Source: Synechococcales cyanobacterium 340R_concoct_173_sub (GTDB lineage: Bacteria > Cyanobacteriota > Cyanobacteriia > Leptolyngbyales > Leptolyngbyaceae). From it: a stretch of DNA of 8,099 nucleotides. The notes under the pieces were generated by a model that was not told the DNA's origin, did no database searches, and was given only the letters and a program-made list of their open reading frames with translations. The DNA is taken from assembly GCA_025354065.1 (NCBI GenBank), contig JANXNM010000335.1, forward strand, positions 1 through 8,099. The letters are read 5' to 3'. Each line of letters begins with the position of its first letter. Positions within the stretch are counted from its first letter, which is position 1. This document shows, in pieces, positions 1-5,762 of this stretch. A program made the translations under genes and the position numbers.

Positions 1-133
1 ATCAAACGGTTCTGCGCTGTCGTTCGGGGATCCCCCCAGATTGCTTAGGGGTTCGCTGTTTGCGTCTATGGGACAACGCGATAAAGTATTAAGGTATCGT
101 CCAAGGTGCTGCGGCGCTGTTATGAGGCTTGTT

Positions 134-1105
134 ATGAGACGCTCCTTTCAAAACTTTATAAAACCGATCGTCAGTTCTATTGTGGCGATCGCTCTCTTTG
201 TTACTCTTTGGGTCGGCAGTCCAGCTCCAGCAGATGCTGCATCCTACGGCGGACGAATGGGCGGTGGCTCCTTCCGATCGGCCCCTCGTAGCTACAGCGC
301 TCCCCGATCGGGTGGCGGATACAGTGGTGGCGGATATAATCGTGGCTATGGTGGTGGCATGGGCGGCGGCAGTAGCTTTTTCTTCTTTCCTTCGCCATGG
401 ATGTTCTTTGGCGGCGGGGGCGGCGGCGGAATACTGTCCTTACTGGTATTGGCAGCATTAGCTAGTACGGCGGTGCAAGCATTCCAGCGATTCCAAGGTC
501 AGGACGACGGTTCGGACATAGGTTTAAAATCGTCTAAGGTGTCGGTGGTGAAGTTGCAAGTGGGTCTTTTGGCTGAGGCAAAGACCTTGCAAGAAGATCT
601 CACCCGCATTGCCCAGAAAGCAAACACCGCCTCAAGTGCCGGATTAGCTCAAGCGCTTCAAGAGACCACACTATCTCTATTGCGTCATCCCGAATACTGG
701 GCCTATGCAGGTAGTGAAAGCAAGCAATCCGCAATGTTAGCGGCAGAGTCCGAATTTAACCGGATGATTCTTTCAGAGCGTAGTAAGTTCTTAGGCGAGT
801 CGGTGTCGAATGTGTCGGGCCAGCTGAAGCAGGCAAATGGAACGCTTACGGTGAATCCCGCAGGCGATTTAGTCGAACAGTCTGGTGAATATATTGTGGT
901 CACGCTCTTGGTGGGCGCGGAAGGCAAAGTTGAACTTCCAGCTATCAATAGTGCAACTGATTTACGGGGTGCATTGAGTACTCTAGGGGCTGTGTCGAGC
1001 GATCGGCTCTTAACCTTAGAAGTATTGTGGCAACCCGGTTCCACCGATGGCGTTCTGACTAGCGACGATATGGTTGAGTACTATCCAACGCTGAAGCTTG
1101 TTTAG
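134..1105 (+). CDS. DUF1517 family secreted or membrane-anchored protein
   Basis: A 323-residue protein of the DUF1517 type found in cyanobacteria and plastids; from memory, the Arabidopsis member FLAP1 acts in acclimation to fluctuating light, but the biochemical role is unknown. Order of parts: basic N-terminus and hydrophobic signal segment (about residues 11-28) ending in a likely cleavage site APADA/AS near 35; a Gly/Ser/Arg/Tyr-rich low-complexity stretch (about 39-80); a FFFF-PSPW-FF aromatic patch (82-92); seven consecutive glycines (93-99); a second hydrophobic segment (100-112); then a globular alpha/beta domain to the end. The frame is open from 41 with ATGs at 41, 68, 122 and 134. 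I chose 134 because GAGG lies 6 bases upstream and the signal segment follows directly. Family call fairly sure, start moderately sure. It is transcribed alone, with a terminator downstream. Confidence 0.8.
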   Translation: MRRSFQNFIKPIVSSIVAIALFVTLWVGSPAPADAASYGGRMGGGSFRSAPRSYSAPRSGGGYSGGGYNRGYGGGMGGGSSFFFFPSPWMFFGGGGGGGILSLLVLAALASTAVQAFQRFQGQDDGSDIGLKSSKVSVVKLQVGLLAEAKTLQEDLTRIAQKANTASSAGLAQALQETTLSLLRHPEYWAYAGSESKQSAMLAAESEFNRMILSERSKFLGESVSNVSGQLKQANGTLTVNPAGDLVEQSGEYIVVTLLVGAEGKVELPAINSATDLRGALSTLGAVSSDRLLTLEVLWQPGSTDGVLTSDDMVEYYPTLKLV

Positions 1106-1136
1106 GATTCGGGGCTAGAGTTTTATCGGTTTAATG

Positions 1137-1176
1137 AAAAAGCCCTGTAGGATTAGTTGTCTTGCAGGGCTTTTTT
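1137..1176 (+). terminator. Intrinsic terminator after the DUF1517 gene
   Basis: The 11-bp arms AAAAAGCCCTG (1137-1147) and CAGGGCTTTTT (1165-1175) pair perfectly, with a few wobble pairs extending inward, and are followed by six T's (1171-1176). It is a classic rho-independent terminator 31 bases after the stop codon. Confidence 0.9.
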
Positions 1177-1193
1177 AAATGGGGCTAATTAAT

Positions 1194-2279
1194 ATGAATT
1201 CGGAAAAAATTGGGGTCGCACTAATCGGAACTGGGTTTGGGCAGAAAGTTCACTTGCCTGCACTACGCGCCAATCCAAACATCGAAGTCGTCGCCGTCTA
1301 TCATCGCGATCGCACTACTGCCGAAACGATCGCTCAAACCCACACTATTCCTCACGCTTACACCACAGTTCAGGGCACTATCAACCATCCAGACGTTCAA
1401 GCCGTCACGATCGCTACTCCACCTTTTTTGCATTACGACATAGCAAAGGCTGCACTGAAGGCTGGAAAACATATTCTTCTTGAAAAGCCAACAACACTGA
1501 ACGCAACGGAAGCCCAAGAACTTTATGATCTGGCAACGGAAAAAAATCTGATGGCTGCGATGAATTTTGAGTTTCGGTATATTCCCACTTGGCAACGGCT
1601 TTCACAACTTTTAAGTGACGGCTATGTTGGCAATGTTCGCTATGCAAAAGTAGATTGGCTGGTGTCCAGCCGAGCCGACGCAAATCGTCCGTGGAATTGG
1701 TATGCCCAGAGTGATCTTGGCGGTGGTGCATTGGGCGCGATCGGATCCCATGCGTTTGATTATATTACTTGGCTACTCGGTGACATAAAACGTGTTTCCG
1801 CCAGACTTAGCACCTCTATTCTCCAGCGTCCCGATCCGTTCGACAACAATCAACTTAAACCCGTCACGGCGGACGACACTTGCAATATTTTATTAGAACT
1901 CAATCATCAAGTTCCAGTTCAAGTCTGTTTAAGCTCTGTGGCCATGCAAGGACGCGGGCATTTTATTGAGATTTACGGCGATCGTGGCACCCTAGTTCTT
2001 GGTAGCAATAATCAAAAAGACTATGTTCACGGGTTTAAACTTTTAGGTAGTCAAAATAACCAACCCCTTCAGGAACTTGTCATTCCTAGTTCATTAGAGT
2101 TTGCTAAAACTTACGATGATGGTCGAATTGCTCCGATCGCCCGTGTTGTTGATGCCTGGGTTCATGCCATTCAAACCGGAGAACCGATGTCGCCTTCTCT
2201 CAAGGATGGGGTTGTTTCTCAGCAGATCATGGACGCTTGCCATAGGTCGAATGATACCGATCGATGGGTGACCCTCTAA
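1194..2279 (+). CDS. Gfo/Idh/MocA family NAD(P)-dependent oxidoreductase
   Basis: A 361-residue two-domain dehydrogenase of the Gfo/Idh/MocA family, whose members oxidise or reduce sugars, inositols and related polyols. The N-terminus has the Rossmann nucleotide loop GTGFG (about residues 13-16) after a beta strand. A central EKP motif (about 97-99) carries the Lys used in catalysis or cofactor binding. The C-terminal substrate domain shows the family GGGALGAIGSHAFD segment (about 176-189), whose His is usually catalytic. Length is normal and the frame is intact. The substrate cannot be read from the sequence. The frame can also start at 1179, but that ATG abuts the preceding terminator's T-tract and has no ribosome site, whereas GGGG lies 9 bases before 1194. 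It is a cytosolic enzyme, probably monocistronic; no strong terminator follows. Confidence 0.88.
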   Translation: MNSEKIGVALIGTGFGQKVHLPALRANPNIEVVAVYHRDRTTAETIAQTHTIPHAYTTVQGTINHPDVQAVTIATPPFLHYDIAKAALKAGKHILLEKPTTLNATEAQELYDLATEKNLMAAMNFEFRYIPTWQRLSQLLSDGYVGNVRYAKVDWLVSSRADANRPWNWYAQSDLGGGALGAIGSHAFDYITWLLGDIKRVSARLSTSILQRPDPFDNNQLKPVTADDTCNILLELNHQVPVQVCLSSVAMQGRGHFIEIYGDRGTLVLGSNNQKDYVHGFKLLGSQNNQPLQELVIPSSLEFAKTYDDGRIAPIARVVDAWVHAIQTGEPMSPSLKDGVVSQQIMDACHRSNDTDRWVTL

Positions 2280-2349
2280 GGAATCAGCAATTCCAAATTT
2301 GAAATGAGCTTAGGTCATTCCAGTCGATCGGTGGACTTGTACAGAAGTT

Positions 2350-2357
2350 TTAACTAA
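2350..2357. repeat. Left target-site duplication of the IS982-type element
   Basis: TTAACTAA immediately precedes the left inverted repeat and is repeated exactly after the right one at 2632-2639. Because the bases shared with the repeat ends (TAA/TTA) are ambiguous, the true duplication could be 6 to 8 bp. It shows that the element arrived by transposition. Confidence 0.75.
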
Positions 2358-2374
2358 CGTGAGTTCGGGTTAAG
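2355..2374. repeat. Left terminal inverted repeat of the IS982-type element
   Basis: TAACGTGAGTTCGGGTTAAG is the exact reverse complement of 2615-2634. The outer three bases overlap the target duplication, so the element-derived part is at least 17 bp (2358-2374). The stop codon of the transposase C-terminal frame (2370-2372) lies inside this repeat. Confidence 0.88.
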
Positions 2375-2631
2375 CAGAAGCCAGTAAATTCTTCTCCATA
2401 GCGATTCCTGGCTTCTTGGGCTGATACGCTGTTTCATATTGCGTTTGAGTTTAGTCACCAGTTGGATGCCGACCTTTTCCAACAATTCCTTGAATAATTT
2501 TTGGGAGACATAACCCTTATCGGCATAAACCTTACCAAAAAGAGCTAAGGGAATCCAGATTTTGGTTGGTTGGTACCTCCAGACTATCTGTTTTGCCCCC
2601 TTTTTCCCTCTTTCCTTAACCCGAACTCACG
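2358..2631 (-). mobile_element. Internally deleted, MITE-like IS982-family element
   Basis: A 274-bp unit bounded by perfect inverted repeats (CGTGAGTTCGGGTTAAG at 2358-2374 and its complement at 2615-2631) and flanked by the direct repeat TTAACTAA. The interior, read on the minus strand, encodes a remnant of an IS982-type DDE transposase. Full IS982 elements are roughly 1 kb, so most of the gene is missing, yet both ends look mobilisable by a transposase supplied elsewhere. The element sits in the gap between the oxidoreductase and hicA and breaks no evident gene. The family is assigned from the remnant peptide and the target duplication size; an exact match to a named element was not possible here. 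Confidence 0.8.
2370..2557 (-). pseudogene. IS982-family transposase remnant, deleted and frameshifted
   Basis: Reading on the minus strand from about 2557, one frame gives WIPLALFGKVYADKGY, followed by SQKLFKELLEKVGIQLVTKL and KRNMK (to 2432). This matches the conserved IS982 block around the GDKGY-like motif of the DDE catalytic domain. Close to 2425-2432 the similarity jumps to another frame, where AYQPKKPG followed by a short tail ends at the TAA in the left inverted repeat; this resembles the extreme C-terminus of IS982 transposases. The N-terminal half, with the first catalytic acids, and the section between the two blocks are absent. There is no start codon or complete catalytic triad, so no active enzyme is made. 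Confidence 0.78.
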
Positions 2632-2634
2632 TTA
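2615..2634. repeat. Right terminal inverted repeat of the IS982-type element
   Basis: CTTAACCCGAACTCACGTTA is the exact reverse complement of the left end (2355-2374). The last three bases overlap the target duplication. Since the transposase remnant reads on the minus strand, this is the promoter-proximal end of the original insertion sequence. Confidence 0.88.
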
Positions 2635-2639
2635 ACTAA
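2632..2639. repeat. Right target-site duplication of the IS982-type element
   Basis: An exact second copy of TTAACTAA (first copy at 2350-2357) directly outside the right inverted repeat. Identity of the two copies suggests a fairly recent insertion, although the repeat is short. Confidence 0.75.
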
Positions 2640-2726
2640 ATGAAAACGCTCTGCGAGTCACCGGACAGCGATATTATTTACAGCAACACCGATCGCGTAA
2701 ATCTCTGCTTTGTGTACACGCGCTTG

Positions 2727-2921
2727 CTAGGTTTCATTTGGTTCTGGTATTTGCAGATCTAGACAAATTTTACGTACTAGGAAATCATTGATTTCACGAT
2801 GCCGTGGAACAGAAGACGATTTTTGAGCCGATCGATTAACATAGACTGTATGCTTACCACCTTCTCTCAGAAATTCACAGCTATGAGCTTCAAGATGACG
2901 AATTAAATCAATACGCTTCAT
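2727..2921 (-). CDS. hicA: HicA family toxin (mRNA interferase)
   Basis: A 64-residue HicA-type toxin, a small dsRBD-fold protein that cleaves mRNA and arrests translation when free of its HicB partner. It begins with the family pattern K-x2-DLIRHLE and has GGKHTVYVN (about residues 21-29) with the conserved catalytic His at 24. The second half contains VPRHREINDFLVRKIC (about 38-53), a strong family signature. Length is typical and the frame is intact, so the toxin is probably functional. Its ATG overlaps the hicB stop by 4 bases (ATGA), which implies translational coupling with antitoxin first. No clear terminator is seen downstream. Family call is strong; activity is inferred. Confidence 0.9.
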   Translation of the reverse strand: MKRIDLIRHLEAHSCEFLREGGKHTVYVNRSAQKSSSVPRHREINDFLVRKICLDLQIPEPNET

Positions 2922-3142
2922 GCGCCTATCAAGACAACAGATTCACGTATAACTTCTTGACCTTGAAGTTGCTCCTCGGAAAGGAAGCGATTAGTATCAA
3001 GGACCAACTCAATAGCTTCTTCTAGATTTGATCTGGCTTCCTCAATAGTATTACCTTGTGTATTGGCTCCGGGTAGTTCTTCAACAAAGCCAATATATCC
3101 TTCTGATACTTTCTTAAAAACCTTAGTTAATTGAAGGCGCAT
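2918..3142 (-). CDS. hicB: HicB family antitoxin, short form
   Basis: A 74-residue HicB antitoxin expected to bind and neutralise HicA. It shows the partially degraded RNase H-like HicB fold: an N-terminal beta strand, EGYIGFVEELPGANTQG (about residues 14-30), then the helix TIEEARSNLEEAIELVL (32-48). Only this fold is present. The usual C-terminal ribbon-helix-helix or helix-turn-helix DNA-binding domain of longer HicB proteins is missing, as in many short cyanobacterial HicB proteins, so autoregulation by DNA binding is uncertain. The frame is open to an ATG at 3193, but I chose 3142: GAGG lies 6 bases upstream, the family N-terminus starts here, and a good promoter sits between the two ATGs. 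It is followed directly by hicA with a 4-base overlap. Confidence 0.87.
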   Translation of the reverse strand: MRLQLTKVFKKVSEGYIGFVEELPGANTQGNTIEEARSNLEEAIELVLDTNRFLSEEQLQGQEVIRESVVLIGA

Positions 3143-3163
3143 TATTAACCTCAAACGGCTGCA

Positions 3164-3192
3164 ATTGTATTCAAGTATCATATCATCGTCCA
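3164..3192 (-). promoter_or_regulatory. Candidate sigma70-type promoter for hicB-hicA
   Basis: On the minus strand, TGGACG (3192-3187) and TACAAT (3169-3164) are separated by exactly 17 bases. These match the -35 consensus at 4 of 6 and the -10 at 5 of 6 positions. The predicted transcript start, near 3157, leaves a leader of about 15 bases containing the GAGG site before the ATG at 3142. It lies downstream of the ndhJ terminator, so the toxin-antitoxin pair is probably its own unit. Confidence 0.5.
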
Positions 3193-3292
3193 CATAATGA
3201 GGCTTTCTTAACTCATGACAGTTCTTCTTTAATTTCTGCCACGGACTGGCGCAAATTCTTAGAATCTGGATTAGAAGTTCTCACAACCCATT

Positions 3293-3324
3293 AAAAAAGC
3301 GATCGGGATTTGAGTTCCGATCGC
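3293..3324 (-). terminator. Intrinsic terminator of the ndhC-ndhK-ndhJ operon
   Basis: Read on the minus strand, GCGATCGG (3324-3317) pairs perfectly with CCGATCGC (3306-3299) across a 10-base loop and is followed by six T's (3298-3293). It lies 35 bases after the ndhJ stop codon. The stem is built from HIP1-like GCGATCG sequence. Confidence 0.88.
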
Positions 3325-3359
3325 CCTAATTCATTCAATTCATCTCAATCATCCAAACT

Positions 3360-3878
3360 CTAATAAGCATCTTGCAGCTCATAAAAATCAGGTGACACAT
3401 AATCTTTCCGCAACGGATAGCCGACCCAATCCTCCGGCATCAAAATCCGCTTTAGACCCGGATGGCCCTCGTAAACAATGCCATACATATCAAAGGTCTC
3501 CCGCTCTTGCCAATCTGCACCCTTCCAAATCCAATACACAGAAGCGACCTTCGGATTTTCGCGGGGCAGAAATACCTTGAGGCGAACTTCCATCGGTTTT
3601 AGGCAATTATCTTCAATTTTGATCAGGTGATAAAAACTCACCAAATCACACCCCGGACCCGAATCATACCCGCCCTGACACTGAAGGCAATTGAACCCAT
3701 AAGCGTAGAGCGCACTGGCAAACGGAACCAAAAAATCCGCTTCCACTTTGATCATTTCAATCCCTGACGCATCCAGCCCCAGAAATTCATGCTCAAACCC
3801 CTCACTCGTTAACCACTGAGACACCTCACCCGAGAGAGCGATCGCCCCAGTTTCTACCGCTTGTACCTGATCCGACAT
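3360..3878 (-). CDS. ndhJ: NAD(P)H-quinone oxidoreductase subunit J
   Basis: A 172-residue NdhJ, the 30-kDa/NuoC-type subunit of the hydrophilic arm of cyanobacterial NDH-1, which passes electrons from ferredoxin to plastoquinone in respiration and cyclic flow around photosystem I. The complex I 30-kDa signature is clear: [12 protein letters not shown] (about residues 123-134), followed by [20 protein letters not shown] (138-157) and a KDY near the end. Length is typical. GGAGG lies 7 bases upstream of the ATG, and the start overlaps the ndhK stop by one base (TAATG), so the two are translationally coupled. It is the last gene of ndhC-ndhK-ndhJ, followed by a terminator. It binds no cofactor itself and sits beside NdhK and NdhH. 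Confidence 0.97.
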   Translation of the reverse strand: MSDQVQAVETGAIALSGEVSQWLTSEGFEHEFLGLDASGIEMIKVEADFLVPFASALYAYGFNCLQCQGGYDSGPGCDLVSFYHLIKIEDNCLKPMEVRLKVFLPRENPKVASVYWIWKGADWQERETFDMYGIVYEGHPGLKRILMPEDWVGYPLRKDYVSPDFYELQDAY

Positions 3879-4612
3879 TACACCGCCTCCGATCGAACTG
3901 CTTCTAATTCAGCCACTTCCGGCACCGCAAAGCCCATCGCTTCCATCAATTCCGCTGGCGGCGCTTGACGACTGGCAGCTTGTAAATACTCACCCGTTAC
4001 TTCAGCCTTAACCGCTTTTAGACTATGAGTGGTGCTGTAATACCGATGCACTTGGCGCTGGAACGCCCGTTCTTGCATCGACTCATTGGAGATTTTTTTA
4101 CGCAACTTGATAATTGCATCAATGATTGCTTCAGGACGCGGCGGACATCCTGGCAAATACACATCCACGGGGATCAGCTTATCCACACCGCGCACTGCAC
4201 TAGGCGAATCCACACTAAACATGCCGCCCGTAATCGTGCAAGCACCCATAGCAATCACATACTTCGGTTCGGGCATCTGCTCATAAAGCCGAACTAATGC
4301 GGGAGCCATTTTCATAGTAACAGTCCCCGCTGTGATAATTAAATCGGCTTGGCGAGGAGTCGATCGGGGCACGAGGCCAAACCGATCGAAGTCAAACCGC
4401 GAACCCAACAGCGCCGCAAATTCAATAAAGCAGCAAGCCGTACCATATAAAAGCGGCCAAAGACTGGAAAGCCTCGCCCAATTGTACAAATCATCAACCG
4501 TCGTCAACACAACATTTTCCGACAATTCCTGGGTCACTGCCGGACGATCGACCGGATTCATGATCACCGGATCAACGGCAACCTTATTACTTGTTTCAGA
4601 ACTCATGACCAT
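3878..4612 (-). CDS. ndhK: NAD(P)H-quinone oxidoreductase subunit K (N2 iron-sulfur subunit)
   Basis: A 244-residue NdhK, the PSST/NuoB-type subunit that carries the terminal [4Fe-4S] cluster N2 next to the plastoquinone site of NDH-1. The four ligands are visible: the Cys pair in [11 protein letters not shown] (residues 60-61), Cys125 in MGACTITGG and Cys156 in PGCPPRPE. The C-terminal tail past about 190 is variable, as in other cyanobacteria. Three ATGs are possible, at 4633, 4612 and 4606. I chose 4612 because AAAGGAG sits 7 bases upstream and the resulting MVMSSETSN aligns with the N-terminus of Nostoc-type NdhK. 4606 would give the common ATGA overlap with ndhC. Either start overlaps the end of ndhC by a few bases. 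Confidence 0.97.
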   Translation of the reverse strand: MVMSSETSNKVAVDPVIMNPVDRPAVTQELSENVVLTTVDDLYNWARLSSLWPLLYGTACCFIEFAALLGSRFDFDRFGLVPRSTPRQADLIITAGTVTMKMAPALVRLYEQMPEPKYVIAMGACTITGGMFSVDSPSAVRGVDKLIPVDVYLPGCPPRPEAIIDAIIKLRKKISNESMQERAFQRQVHRYYSTTHSLKAVKAEVTGEYLQAASRQAPPAELMEAMGFAVPEVAELEAVRSEAV

Positions 4613-4965
4613 TCCAATGCTCCTTTGCGCCACGCATAGACCAATCCAATCACCAAAATTGTGATGAACACCAGGGCTTCGACAAAGGCCAACAATCCAA
4701 GTTGACTGAACGCCACCGCCCAGGGATACAGAAACACCGTTTCCACATCAAACACCACAAACACCAGCGCAAACATATAGTAGCGAATGTTGAACTGAAT
4801 CCAAGCCCCGCCCATTGGCTCCATCCCCGACTCATAAGTCGTTCGGCGAACGGGTCCACGACGGCTCGGACGGACTAGCTTGGATGCCGTTAAGGCCAAT
4901 ACAGGCACAAATCCGCAAACCAGCAAGAAGCCAAGTAAATATTCATATCCGGTTAAAACAAACAC
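4603..4965 (-). CDS. ndhC: NAD(P)H-quinone oxidoreductase subunit 3 (NdhC)
   Basis: A 120-residue NdhC, the ND3/NuoA-type membrane subunit of NDH-1. Three membrane spans are seen at about residues 8-29, 62-82 and 88-111. The conserved loop [16 protein letters not shown] (40-55) is the equivalent of the flexible ND3 loop near the quinone channel. FDVE (72-75) and the C-terminal [10 protein letters not shown] are near-invariant in cyanobacteria. The start codon is GTG (4965-4963), with GAGG about 10 bases upstream; the resulting [13 protein letters not shown] fits the family exactly, so the unusual start is well supported. It is the first gene of ndhC-ndhK-ndhJ, and its stop lies inside the start region of ndhK. 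Confidence 0.97.
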   Translation of the reverse strand: MFVLTGYEYLLGFLLVCGFVPVLALTASKLVRPSRRGPVRRTTYESGMEPMGGAWIQFNIRYYMFALVFVVFDVETVFLYPWAVAFSQLGLLAFVEALVFITILVIGLVYAWRKGALEWS

Positions 4966-5042
4966 TCTAGAGCCGCCTCGTCACAGGTTAAGACTTCAAC
5001 AAAACAACAGGGAGTCCCGATCGTTTGCTCAAGCACAATGGG

Positions 5043-5096
5043 TGGATAAAATAGATGAATAGAGGATGAATAACTAAATTCATGCATCTGTATCCA
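5043..5096 (-). promoter_or_regulatory. Imperfect hairpin in the presumed ndhC 5' leader
   Basis: Three nested paired segments are present: TGGATA (5043-5048) with TATCCA (5091-5096), AGATG (5053-5057) with CATCT (5085-5089), and ATGAAT (5066-5071) with ATTCAT (5078-5083) around a 6-base loop. There are bulges of 4 versus 1 and 8 versus 1 bases. If transcription starts at the TATAAT at 5110-5105, this fold lies near the 5' end of the ndhCKJ mRNA. The function is unknown. Confidence 0.35.
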
Positions 5097-5104
5097 TCCT
5101 TTCT

Positions 5105-5110
5105 ATTATA
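5105..5110 (-). promoter_or_regulatory. Candidate -10 box for the ndhC-ndhK-ndhJ operon
   Basis: The minus strand has a perfect TATAAT at 5110-5105. No good TTGACA-like -35 is found 16-18 bases upstream, so the promoter would depend on an activator or on other contacts. It predicts a leader of about 135 bases before the GTG start of ndhC. Confidence 0.4.
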
Positions 5111-5212
5111 GTCAGTCCGAGTCTTCAAAATCGTCTTTCTCAGTTAATCCTTCCATGGAAGTTTCCAGCGCTACCGCATTGCATCTTACTGATACCTCAA
5201 AAGGATCTGAAC

Positions 5213-5260
5213 CCCAACTGTGCGATAACCCAACGGTGTGATAACCCAACTATGTGATAA
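5213..5260 (+). repeat. Three tandem 16-bp direct repeats upstream of the rubredoxin gene
   Basis: The copies are CCCAACTGTGCGATAA (5213-5228), CCCAACGGTGTGATAA (5229-5244) and CCCAACTATGTGATAA (5245-5260). They are contiguous, with period 16 and consensus CCCAACNRTGYGATAA. The third copy ends in GATAA and with the next T makes GATAAT (5256-5261), a plausible -10 box for rubA, 39 bases before its ATG. The array may be regulator binding sites or a small slippage expansion. Confidence 0.85.
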
Positions 5261-5261
5261 T
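5256..5261 (+). promoter_or_regulatory. Candidate -10 box for the rubA-ycf48 transcript
   Basis: GATAAT matches the -10 consensus at 5 of 6 positions and lies 39 bases before the rubA ATG. There is no convincing -35 at the right distance; that position falls in the second and third 16-bp repeats, so activator binding to the repeats could take its place. The call is tentative. Confidence 0.3.
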
Positions 5262-5300
5262 AAGTTCTGTTACAACGTCTAAGATTTCCCCATACTGACC

Positions 5301-5711
5301 ATGAGTCAAGACCTCTCCCCTCAAACGCCCCCTGAAACTGATTCCGCTTTATTGGAATCCGCAACCTTGGGCGAAGACCCTACGCAAGTAACCATCGAAG
5401 TGGTCCTAGACTGCTACGAATGTTCGTCTTGTGGCTACACGTATAACCCTAAAAAGGGCGACTCTCGCGGCAAAGTTCCAGAAGGGACTGCCTTTCCGGA
5501 TCTCGCAGCCCGCTGGAAATGTCCGGTGTGTGATGCCCCCAAGAATCGCTTCAATAACATTGGGCGTGCAGGTTCAGCATCCGGGTTCAAAGAAAATCTG
5601 AAGTACGGTCTCGGGGTTAACACCATGACACCGGGCCAAAAGAATCTACTCATTTTTGGCAGCCTTTTGTTGGCCGTTATTTTCTTTCTGAGTCTTTACA
5701 GCTTGGAGTAA
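5301..5711 (+). CDS. rubA: Membrane-anchored rubredoxin, photosystem assembly factor
   Basis: A 136-residue rubredoxin with a C-terminal membrane anchor. The mononuclear iron site is complete: Cys41 and Cys44 in CSSCGYTYNP and Cys74 and Cys77 in CPVCDAPKNRF, with the usual Gly/Tyr/Pro framework between. An acidic N-terminal extension of about 35 residues precedes it, and a single membrane span lies at about 114-133. This architecture is that of cyanobacterial/plastid RubA, which established work links to photosystem II assembly and, in some cyanobacteria, to photosystem I. The position immediately before ycf48 and psbEFLJ matches the conserved cyanobacterial cluster. No strong Shine-Dalgarno precedes the ATG. 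An extra Cys38 sits just before the first ligand pair. Confidence 0.95.
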   Translation: MSQDLSPQTPPETDSALLESATLGEDPTQVTIEVVLDCYECSSCGYTYNPKKGDSRGKVPEGTAFPDLAARWKCPVCDAPKNRFNNIGRAGSASGFKENLKYGLGVNTMTPGQKNLLIFGSLLLAVIFFLSLYSLE

Positions 5712-5762
5712 AGGTTGAATTTTAGTTTTTACAATATTTTTTGTTGGGAGCGCGCTTAGGTC

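Larger units (their letters stand above)
4966..5300. other. Divergent intergenic control region between ndhC and rubA
   Basis: 335 bases with no supported gene separate two divergent operons. From left to right it contains the ndhC ribosome site, an imperfect inverted repeat (5043-5096) that would fall in the ndhC leader, a TATAAT box for ndhC (5105-5110), a 12-bp palindrome CTTCCATGGAAG (5150-5161), three tandem 16-bp repeats (5213-5260), and a single GTTACAA (5269-5275) before the rubredoxin ATG. Short frames here have no protein-like composition. Confidence 0.6.

Noticed and set aside
26..35. GGGGATCCCC palindrome at the left edge as a terminator or regulatory site
   Set aside because: It has no loop, no T-tract and no visible upstream gene in the window.
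41..133. Upstream ATGs (41, 68, 122) as the start of the DUF1517 gene
   Set aside because: The added N-terminal residues precede a normal signal peptide and the earlier ATGs lack a well-spaced ribosome site. GAGG is placed correctly only for 134.
703..1044. 113-codon open frame on the minus strand inside the DUF1517 gene
   Set aside because: It is fully antisense to a real gene, has no family pattern, and is explained by the codon bias of the sense strand.
1263..1731. Two overlapping minus-strand frames of 105-110 codons inside the oxidoreductase
   Set aside because: They are shadows of the intact oxidoreductase frame with no recognisable domain or ribosome site.
3143..3193. N-terminal 17-residue extension of HicB (start at 3193)
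   Set aside because: The extension is unlike the family, and the best promoter and Shine-Dalgarno sites lie downstream of 3193, pointing to 3142.
4025..4664. Plus-strand frames of 66-110 codons opposite ndhK
   Set aside because: They are antisense shadows of the strongly conserved ndhK.
5213..5260. The tandem repeats as a CRISPR array
   Set aside because: The copies are contiguous with no unique spacers, are only 16 bp long, and no cas genes are present.
5266..5276. GTTACAA before rubA as an RpaB (HLR1) site
   Set aside because: HLR1 needs two direct half-sites about 2 bases apart; only one is present.
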